A stretch of DNA of 24,264 nt from an uncultured Actinomycetes bacterium (GTDB taxonomy: Bacteria > Actinomycetota > Acidimicrobiia > Acidimicrobiales > Ilumatobacteraceae), in NCBI GenBank assembly GCA_903858075.1, contig CAIOHI010000273.1, positions 1 through 24,264 on the forward strand, given 5' to 3'. The notes beneath the pieces were generated by a model. It was given only the letters and a program-made list of their open reading frames with translations. It ran no database searches and had not been told where the DNA came from. Each line of letters begins with the position of its first letter. The stretch's first letter is position 1. The translations under genes and the position numbers were made by a program. Positions 15,199-20,449 of this stretch are shown one piece after another.

Positions 15199-15495
15199 AT
15201 GTTTATTCACGTAGTTGCATTTCGCTGGAATGAAAATATTTCTCCAGAACAGATTGGTGTCATTTCGGAAACTCTGAAGGCATTGTCACAGCACGTAACG
15301 GAAGTAAAAAAGTATCGCTTCGGCCCTGATGCCGGCGTGAGTGCACCCGCGAACTTCGATTTTGTTGTCGTGGCTGAATTCGATTCAGAAGATGACTGGC
15401 GAATTTACGATACGCACCCTGAACACAACCGTGTGCGTAAAGAAGTGCTGGGGCCGTTCATTGCGGAACGTGCTGCAGTGCAGTTCACCGCTTAA
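15199..15495 (+). CDS. Dabb family protein (stress-responsive alpha/beta barrel domain)
   Basis: This 98-residue protein is a single Dabb domain, a dimeric ferredoxin-like barrel. It begins MFIHVVAFRWNE, with the conserved His and RW, and has FVVVAEFDSEDDWRIYDTHP in the second half, the usual Dabb pattern. Members range from plant stress proteins to bacterial proteins and polyketide cyclases; the bacterial function is usually unknown. The ATG at 15199 has AAGGA 4 nt before it, a normal ribosome binding site. It follows the SDR stop by 7 bp, so it is likely co-transcribed and perhaps acts on the same substrate. Its stop overlaps the convergent PAP2 gene by 4 bp, and repeat copy 2 starts 10 bp further on. 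Confidence 0.88.
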   Translation: MFIHVVAFRWNENISPEQIGVISETLKALSQHVTEVKKYRFGPDAGVSAPANFDFVVVAEFDSEDDWRIYDTHPEHNRVRKEVLGPFIAERAAVQFTA

Positions 15496-16433
15496 GAGAT
15501 CTCACTTCTCGGCGCGGATTGTCGCGAAAAGCGATACATACGGCGCCGAGAACCCTTAGTTGTGGATTCGTAGTTGTCCCAAAAGCGAAATGCAATGAGC
15601 ACATAGAGAACGCCTAAAACGCCGTCAATGATGTAGTGCTCTCCGAAGTAGACCAAGGTCGCCATCATGCACACTGGGAAAATAACTACCAATGGTTTGA
15701 GGTACTTCGGGAGTTTTGGTGCAAAAAACAAAATGACGAGAAGTGAAAAAGCCACATGCAAACTTGGCACTGCTGCCACCGGGTTCACTACTTCGCGACC
15801 ACGTTCAATAACGTTCGAGACGGTGTCGAGGCCCAGATGGCTCCAGCCGCGTACAGCAGGTCGCGCCAACTTGCCCGACAGATGACCATCGCGAGCAGCC
15901 ATCCATGGTGGGGCAGCAGGAAAAACAATGAACGTGGCAACGCCCGTAAAAAGAACAGTGGCAAGCCGGCGCATGTAACGCACCCATTGGTCTCGGTTAC
16001 GAATCCACAGCGCAACGGCGGCACCCATGGGAACACAAAAGTGGGTGAAGTAAACCATGGAACCAACAATGTCGTACCAGCGCACTGAAGCGGCTTCATA
16101 GAAATGGCGTTGCATCCACACGTTGGGGTCGGTGCCAAAGAAGAAGAACCTGTCAACGTTGCGAGGCGCAAAAACTTGAATGGGCATGCCAAGTTGGTCG
16201 GCAATTCCGCGGCTGTAGTCATAGGCGAACCACATGGCTACGAAGAGCGAAAAGTCGCGCAACATCAGCAACTGGCTGAGGCGTGGTTTTCCTAGGTTTC
16301 CCGTAACGAAGCCACCGAGCACCCATGCAAGAACAGCAATGCGGTCGGTGGGGATGCCATAGGTGGCACCCGACCAAATAAATGCAATGACGTATGCAAT
16401 GAGCGCAGCGGTGCGGAGGTACCGCAACTGCAC
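15492..16433 (-). CDS. PAP2 superfamily (Aur1/inositolphosphotransferase-like) membrane protein
   Basis: This 313-residue protein has about six membrane segments and the PAP2 active-site pieces in the order seen in the Aur1-like group: FPAAPPWMA, then AVPSLHVAFSLL (nucleophile-assisting His) and GEHYIIDGVLG (His and Asp). Such enzymes cleave or transfer phosphoryl groups on lipids such as phosphoinositides or prenyl phosphates. The start is GTG at 16433, 5 bp after the coxM stop, which suggests coupling to the cox operon. The last 20 or so residues (GSRRRMYRFSRQSAPR and following) are encoded by repeat copy 2, so the original C-terminus may have been different. The substrate is unknown and a functional link to the molybdenum hydroxylase is not established. 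No good ribosome binding site precedes the start, so an internal start is possible. Confidence 0.87.
   Translation of the reverse strand: MQLRYLRTAALIAYVIAFIWSGATYGIPTDRIAVLAWVLGGFVTGNLGKPRLSQLLMLRDFSLFVAMWFAYDYSRGIADQLGMPIQVFAPRNVDRFFFFGTDPNVWMQRHFYEAASVRWYDIVGSMVYFTHFCVPMGAAVALWIRNRDQWVRYMRRLATVLFTGVATFIVFPAAPPWMAARDGHLSGKLARPAVRGWSHLGLDTVSNVIERGREVVNPVAAVPSLHVAFSLLVILFFAPKLPKYLKPLVVIFPVCMMATLVYFGEHYIIDGVLGVLYVLIAFRFWDNYESTTKGSRRRMYRFSRQSAPRSEIS
15506..15559 (+). repeat. 54-bp palindromic repeat, copy 2 (inside the 3' end of the PAP2 gene)
   Basis: The arms TTCTCGGCGC (15506-15515) and GCGCCGAGAA (15543-15552) are perfect 10-bp inverted repeats, followed by CCCTTAG as in copy 1. The middle holds a second small inverted repeat, TGTCGC and GCGATA around GAAAA, whose RNA would include one G-U pair. 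It lies 10 bp after the Dabb stop in the plus direction, the same relative position as copy 1 behind its gene. On the minus strand it encodes part of the C-terminal tail of the PAP2 protein. Confidence 0.8.
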
Positions 16434-16438
16434 AGGAG

Positions 16439-17263
16439 TTACTTCGTGGCCTCTTCAAGCGCACGACGCACGAGCACCTTGGCAAGATGCACGCGGTATT
16501 CAGCGCTTGCGTTGAGGTCGCTTTGTGGGTCGGCTTGTGCAGCAGCGAGTTCTGCGGCATCGGCAACCGATGCGCCGGAAGCCAAGGCTGTAGCTACATC
16601 TGTTGCAAGGACTGGCGTGGAACCCATGTTGACAAGCGCAACACCAGAACCACCATTACCGCGCCATGCAGCAACGCCAACAATGGCCCAATCTTGAGCG
16701 CGGCGATTGAACTTCTGGAAACTCCAGCCGGCACCGTTCATTTTGGGAACGCGAATTTCGGTGAGCATTTCATCGGGTTGCAACGCCGACTCAAGGAAGC
16801 CCTTGTAAAAATCTGTTGCTGCAATTTCGCGTGTTCCCGATGCGCCTTGAACAACATATGTTGCTCCGAGGGCAAGAGTGGTTGCAGGAAGGTCGCTGGC
16901 AGAGTCGGCGTGTGCAATAGAGCCGCCAATGGTGCCGCGGTGACGCACTTGCGGGTCGCCAACATGGCCTGCTGCACATGCAAGAAGTGGAACATGTTGC
17001 TTCACGATTGGTGAAGTTTCAACGTCCATGTGACGCGTGAGCGCACCAATGGCAATGTAGCTACCTGCGTCGGTGATGTACGAGAGATCTTTCAAGCGAC
17101 CAATGTCGACGAGCACGCTTGGTGCTGCGAGGCGCAATTTCATGAGTGGAAGAAGTGAGTGCCCACCTGCAAGGAACTTGGCATCGTCACCGTACTCGGT
17201 TACCAGGCTGATGGCTTCTGCTGCACTTGATGCGCGCTTGTAGTCGAAAAGTGAAGGAATCAT
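16439..17263 (-). CDS. coxM: Molybdenum hydroxylase FAD-binding (medium) subunit, CoxM-like
   Basis: The medium subunit carries FAD and passes electrons from the iron-sulfur subunit to the electron acceptor. The 274-residue protein has the two FAD-binding motifs of the family: AGGHS at 32-36, followed by LLPLMKLRLAAP, and TIGGS at 111-115, followed by AHADSASDLPA. The C-terminal domain includes FQKFNRRAQDWAIVGVAA, close to the usual KxxRRxxD pattern. The ATG at 17263 shares one base with the coxS stop (TAATG), so S and M are coupled; an upstream extension to 17323 would lie inside coxS. The PAP2 gene follows by 5 bp. Together with CoxS and CoxL it would form an (LMS)2 enzyme. The large subunit gene is upstream, separated by ABC transporter genes. 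Confidence 0.94.
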   Translation of the reverse strand: MIPSLFDYKRASSAAEAISLVTEYGDDAKFLAGGHSLLPLMKLRLAAPSVLVDIGRLKDLSYITDAGSYIAIGALTRHMDVETSPIVKQHVPLLACAAGHVGDPQVRHRGTIGGSIAHADSASDLPATTLALGATYVVQGASGTREIAATDFYKGFLESALQPDEMLTEIRVPKMNGAGWSFQKFNRRAQDWAIVGVAAWRGNGGSGVALVNMGSTPVLATDVATALASGASVADAAELAAAQADPQSDLNASAEYRVHLAKVLVRRALEEATK

Positions 17264-17724
17264 TATTTGCCGCCCTTTGCACAAGCAAGAATGGATTGAA
17301 CAATGTTGTGGTATCCAGTGCAACGGCAGAGGTTGCCCTCAAGACCCATACGCACTTCGTCTTCTGTTGGGTTTGGGTTTTCATTTAACAAACTGATGCC
17401 TGCCATGACCATTCCGGGGGTGCAAAAGCCGCACTGCAGACCATGATTTTGCATGAAGGCTTCTTGCATCGGATGCATTTTGCCGTCGGTGACCAAACCT
17501 TCAATGGTGGTGACCTGCGAGCCATCGGCTTGCACAGCAAGAACTGTGCAGCTCTTCACTGCTTCGCCATCGAGGTGGAGCGAGCATGCGCCACAACTAG
17601 AGGTATCGCAACCAATGTTGGTACCAGTGAGACCAAGGTCTTCACGTACATATTGAACGAGCAAAGTGCGTGGCTCTACATCACTTTCGTGAGTCTTGCC
17701 GTTAACAGTGACGCTGATCTTCAT
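17263..17724 (-). CDS. coxS: Molybdenum hydroxylase iron-sulfur (small) subunit, CoxS-like
   Basis: The small subunit holds two [2Fe-2S] clusters that carry electrons from the molybdenum centre to FAD. The 153-residue protein has all eight cysteines: Cys39, Cys44, Cys47 and Cys59 for the ferredoxin-type cluster, and Cys98, Cys101, Cys133 and Cys135 (QCGFCTPGM and LCRCTGY) for the cluster of the helical domain. The N-terminal MKISVTVNGK and the whole arrangement match CoxS closely. The ATG at 17724 has AAGGGG 4 nt before it, a good ribosome binding site. Upstream is a possible promoter with a palindrome between the -10 and the gene. The one-base overlap with coxM implies equal synthesis of the two subunits. 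Confidence 0.96.
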   Translation of the reverse strand: MKISVTVNGKTHESDVEPRTLLVQYVREDLGLTGTNIGCDTSSCGACSLHLDGEAVKSCTVLAVQADGSQVTTIEGLVTDGKMHPMQEAFMQNHGLQCGFCTPGMVMAGISLLNENPNPTEDEVRMGLEGNLCRCTGYHNIVQSILACAKGGK

Positions 17725-17737
17725 GGTTCCCCTTTAC

Positions 17738-17787
17738 GCAACACTCTTGTTGCAGCACCTATTATGCCTCAACTGTAGTGGCATCAA
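17738..17787 (-). promoter_or_regulatory. Possible coxS-coxM promoter with downstream palindrome
   Basis: On the minus strand, TTGATG (17787-17782) and CATAAT (17766-17761) are 15 bp apart, slightly short for a sigma-70-type promoter. Between the -10 and the ribosome binding site lies a perfect palindrome, GCAACA-N4-TGTTGC (17738-17753). Its half-site spacing suits a dimeric regulator, or it could form a small hairpin in the leader. A separate promoter would explain why coxS-coxM can be expressed apart from the ABC genes. Confidence 0.4.
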
Positions 17788-17816
17788 CTCGGGAGAAGGA
17801 ACCCGAAATGGCCCCT

Positions 17817-18611
17817 TTAGCGGTCGAGCGAATCGAGCCCACGGCGTGCAAACCATAAAGTGAGCACAGAAAGGCCTACAAGGGCAACGAGACCGCCCCA
17901 AACGCCGTCCCAGGTGACATCTCCGAGGAACCCCTGGCGAGATAATCGCAAGATATTCGTTGCCGGGTTATATCGGGCAACGGTGTGTAGCCACCCGGTC
18001 ATGATGTTGAGCGGGGTTTGTGCGGAAGATAAAAACATCGTGAGGAATAGCGTCAGTTGCATGATGGCAGCTCCGCGCATGTCGCGGAAACGAAAAGCAA
18101 TGCCAAGACCCCAACCTGCGGCAACGGTAGATAGGCCGAGTGCCGAGATGTACAGCGTGGCCAGCCCGACGAAACCTGAGGTGAGTCGTGCTCCAAAACC
18201 AAAGCTCACGAGTAACACAACCGTCACTACAACCAAGGTACGTACCCAGCATGAAATGAGTGGCCCAATGATGAGGGCGCGTCGGGGAGTGGGAGCCATG
18301 CGTAACCGGTCGAAGAATCCATTTTCAATATCTTTGATGGCAGAGAAACCAAGCCCGACTCCACCAAAGGCAGAACCCATACACACCGCGAGCGGCATGT
18401 ACCAGTTGATGCTGCGGTCTGTAGGGAAGCCTGGAACTTTGGTGATGGCAAAAAAGGTGCCGGCGAATGCGATGCTTTGGAAAATTGGCATTGCGAGTGT
18501 TGGCAGGAAAGTAGACGGCAGCCGGCGTGTATTGCGTAGGGCTCGTGTAGATAGTGCAGAAGCACTACGCATTGTTGTTCCGGCGAATTCAGAAGAGAAT
18601 GATGTGCTCAT
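17817..18611 (-). CDS. ABC-2 type transporter permease (DrrB-like), second permease
   Basis: This 264-residue membrane protein of the ABC-2 family has about six hydrophobic helices and an N-terminal cytoplasmic stretch. The segment IKDIENGFFDRLRMAPTPRR is the conserved loop of DrrB-type exporters, and a similar stretch occurs in the neighbouring permease. A second conserved element, FLSSAQTPLNIMTGWLHTVARYN, is the typical FxS...P...M...W/PxxR...NP pattern. It overlaps the upstream permease gene by 4 bp (18608-18611). Two different permeases plus one ATPase suggest a heterodimeric membrane part. The gene ends 92 bp before coxS; a weak inverted repeat (TCGGG and CCCGA, 17789-17806) follows its stop. 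The transported compound is not known. Confidence 0.92.
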   Translation of the reverse strand: MSTSFSSEFAGTTMRSASALSTRALRNTRRLPSTFLPTLAMPIFQSIAFAGTFFAITKVPGFPTDRSINWYMPLAVCMGSAFGGVGLGFSAIKDIENGFFDRLRMAPTPRRALIIGPLISCWVRTLVVVTVVLLVSFGFGARLTSGFVGLATLYISALGLSTVAAGWGLGIAFRFRDMRGAAIMQLTLFLTMFLSSAQTPLNIMTGWLHTVARYNPATNILRLSRQGFLGDVTWDGVWGGLVALVGLSVLTLWFARRGLDSLDR

Positions 18612-19432
18612 TGTGCAGCAGTCCTTTGTGCGAGTGCTCGTAAAGCAAAAGTAAATGAAACAATCATGATTGCAATCGGCACCAAGATTGCGCGTGCGAT
18701 GGCACCGCTACTGAGGCCGTCAATGCATAAGTCGCGCATTCCTTCAATGAGATGCGAAATAGGGTTGAAGTCGGCAATGTGTTTGTACGCCCCGCTCATG
18801 GTTTGGCGCGGGAAAAAGGCACTAGAAAAAAAGAGCATGATGAATACCAGAGGGAATATTCCTTGAACAGCTTCTGACGAACCAGTTTTCAGTGCAGCAG
18901 CTGCCATGAAACCACTGATGGCAATTGCAATGAGCCCACCGCTGATGACCATGACGAGAACACCTAGCGGGCCGCCTTTGATGCTCATACCAAAGGGCAA
19001 CAAAAGCAATGAGAAAAAGAGCGTTTGAAAAGCGCCATATGCAGCAGCACCAGCGAGGCGGCCTACAAGAATGCCGAGTCGCGATGATGGTGCCGCCATC
19101 AACCTGTAAAAAAAGCCATTTTCGATATCGGTTGCAAGTGCGCTTCCGCTTTGCACTGAACCAAAGAGAACGCCTTGAACAATGGTGCCAGCCAAACTGA
19201 AATCGAGAAATGAATCGACTTTTGGAAACCCAGGAAGATTGATTGCACGACCGAAAGATGAAGTGCCAAGCGCGGCGAAAAACAAAGGAAATATCATTGA
19301 GGGAACAACGAGTGCGGGTTGGCGAACTAATGCAAGTATCGAGCGTTTCGACATGGCAACTGTCTGACGAAATCCAATGCGCCAGTTGTGATTCATTGCT
19401 GCAGTGGACTGCACGGTGAGAGTTGCGGTCAT
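18608..19432 (-). CDS. ABC-2 type transporter permease (DrrB-like), first permease
   Basis: This 274-residue ABC-2 permease has about six membrane helices. It shows the DrrB-type loop DIENGFFYRLMAAPSSR and the later FFSSAFFPRQTMSGAYKHIA followed by FNPISHLIEGMR, close to the conserved motif of the drug-exporter group. It resembles the neighbouring permease enough to suggest an old duplication. It begins inside the end of the ATPase gene (4-bp overlap) and ends inside the start of the second permease gene, so the three genes form one tightly coupled unit. The family exports antibiotics, lipids or polysaccharides; nothing in the sequence identifies the substrate. Its position inside a molybdenum hydroxylase cluster is unusual. 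Confidence 0.93.
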   Translation of the reverse strand: MTATLTVQSTAAMNHNWRIGFRQTVAMSKRSILALVRQPALVVPSMIFPLFFAALGTSSFGRAINLPGFPKVDSFLDFSLAGTIVQGVLFGSVQSGSALATDIENGFFYRLMAAPSSRLGILVGRLAGAAAYGAFQTLFFSLLLLPFGMSIKGGPLGVLVMVISGGLIAIAISGFMAAAALKTGSSEAVQGIFPLVFIMLFFSSAFFPRQTMSGAYKHIADFNPISHLIEGMRDLCIDGLSSGAIARAILVPIAIMIVSFTFALRALAQRTAAQ

Positions 19433-20382
19433 TGTTTTGCACCTTCTAGGCGATAGCCAGTTGCTTCTGCAAAAACGTCGTCGAGGCTTGGTTCATTGAG
19501 TTCAAGATGCTGAACGCGGATGCCCGATTCATCGAGGCGGCGAACAACATCGGTTACTGCTTCCACCCCGGCATTGAGACCCACGCCAAGAGTTCCTTCG
19601 GCAGTGGGGCGCATGTCGCCAAATTCCTTCAGCACTTGGGTCGCGGTATCTGCGAGATGTGTAGCCACGGTAATCAGCAATGTGGGCGCGCCCACTTGTG
19701 CCTTTAAGTCGCGGGGCGTTCCTTCGCGAACTATTTTTCCGTGGTCGATAATTGCAATGCGGTCGGCTAGTTGGTCGGCTTCTTCCAGATACTGCGTTGT
19801 GAGCAATACGGTGGTGCCTTCGTTGTTCAAGCGCTTTACCTCTTCCCACAAAGTGAGTCGACTCATAGGGTCGAGGCCGGTGGTGGGTTCATCGAGAAAG
19901 AGCACGGTGGGCTGGTGAATGAGCGACAACGCAAGGTCGAGGCGACGACGCATTCCGCCCGAGTACGTACCAACACGACGGTCGGCCGCAGCAGTGAGAC
20001 CCACGCGCTCAAGAAGCTCGTCGGCACGCTTTTTCATTTGGTTTGCTGGAATGCCGTACAAAACCGCTTGCAATTCGAGCAGTTCATTGCCAGTCATGAG
20101 CGGGTCAATTGCCGCATCTTGCAATGCAACACCAATGCTGCGCCGAACTTTGTCGGCATCTTTCACAATGTCGTAGCCAGCAACAAATGCCTGACCCGCG
20201 GTTGGTCGCAAAAGCGTGGTGAGCATGCGCACTGTGGTGCTTTTGCCCGCACCGTTTGGTCCGAGAAAGCCAAAGATCTCGCCTTCTTTGACTTCGAGGT
20301 CAACGCCATCGACGGCCTTAATGGGCTCATCTTTGGATCCGAAATAGCGTTGAAGACCGGTAGCAATAATGGGAGAAGTCAT
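19429..20382 (-). CDS. ABC transporter ATP-binding protein, DrrA-like
   Basis: This 317-residue ATPase drives the two downstream permeases. Walker A is GPNGAGKS (41-48), the signature is YSGGMRRRLDLA, and Walker B is VLFLDEPTTGLDP. The switch position reads TTQYLEEADQLADR, with Gln replacing His, as is usual in DrrA-type exporters of daunorubicin-like compounds. The C-terminal extension with LELNEPSLDDVF is the DrrA-type dimerisation/coupling region. The start ATG at 20382 has GGGTGA just before it, a weak ribosome binding site. A strong hairpin lies between the coxL stop and this gene, so the transporter may be expressed partly on its own. The gene is the first of three overlapping genes. 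Confidence 0.95.
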   Translation of the reverse strand: MTSPIIATGLQRYFGSKDEPIKAVDGVDLEVKEGEIFGFLGPNGAGKSTTVRMLTTLLRPTAGQAFVAGYDIVKDADKVRRSIGVALQDAAIDPLMTGNELLELQAVLYGIPANQMKKRADELLERVGLTAAADRRVGTYSGGMRRRLDLALSLIHQPTVLFLDEPTTGLDPMSRLTLWEEVKRLNNEGTTVLLTTQYLEEADQLADRIAIIDHGKIVREGTPRDLKAQVGAPTLLITVATHLADTATQVLKEFGDMRPTAEGTLGVGLNAGVEAVTDVVRRLDESGIRVQHLELNEPSLDDVFAEATGYRLEGAKQ

Positions 20383-20417
20383 TCACCCACACTGCCACCT
20401 GAATAGTTGCTTACTGC

Positions 20418-20449
20418 AATAATTGACCTCTGAAGAGGTGTGAATTATT
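20418..20449 (-). terminator. Hairpin between coxL and the ABC transporter genes
   Basis: ACCTCT (20426-20431) and AGAGGT (20434-20439) pair around a 2-nt centre, with outer arms AATAATT (20418-20424) and AATTATT (20443-20449) separated from the core by 1 and 3 nt. The outer arm includes the coxL stop codon. In the minus-strand RNA the hairpin ends in an AU-rich AAUUAUU, so it may work as an intrinsic terminator or attenuator after coxL. The symmetry also allows an operator role for the ABC operon. Confidence 0.5.

Noticed and set aside
12887..15559. The 54-bp palindromes as integron attC sites
   Set aside because: The expected GTTRRRY and RYYYAAC core sites are not present at the ends, and there is no integrase gene.
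17789..17806. Terminator after the second ABC permease
   Set aside because: The 5-bp inverted repeat TCGGG-N8-CCCGA is short and not followed by a T-run; it overlaps the edge of the possible coxS promoter.
17860..18654. Open frame of 264 codons on the plus strand, antisense to the ABC permease genes
   Set aside because: It lies fully opposite well-supported permease genes, has no membrane or domain pattern, and is rich in Arg, Pro and Ser as expected for a shadow frame.
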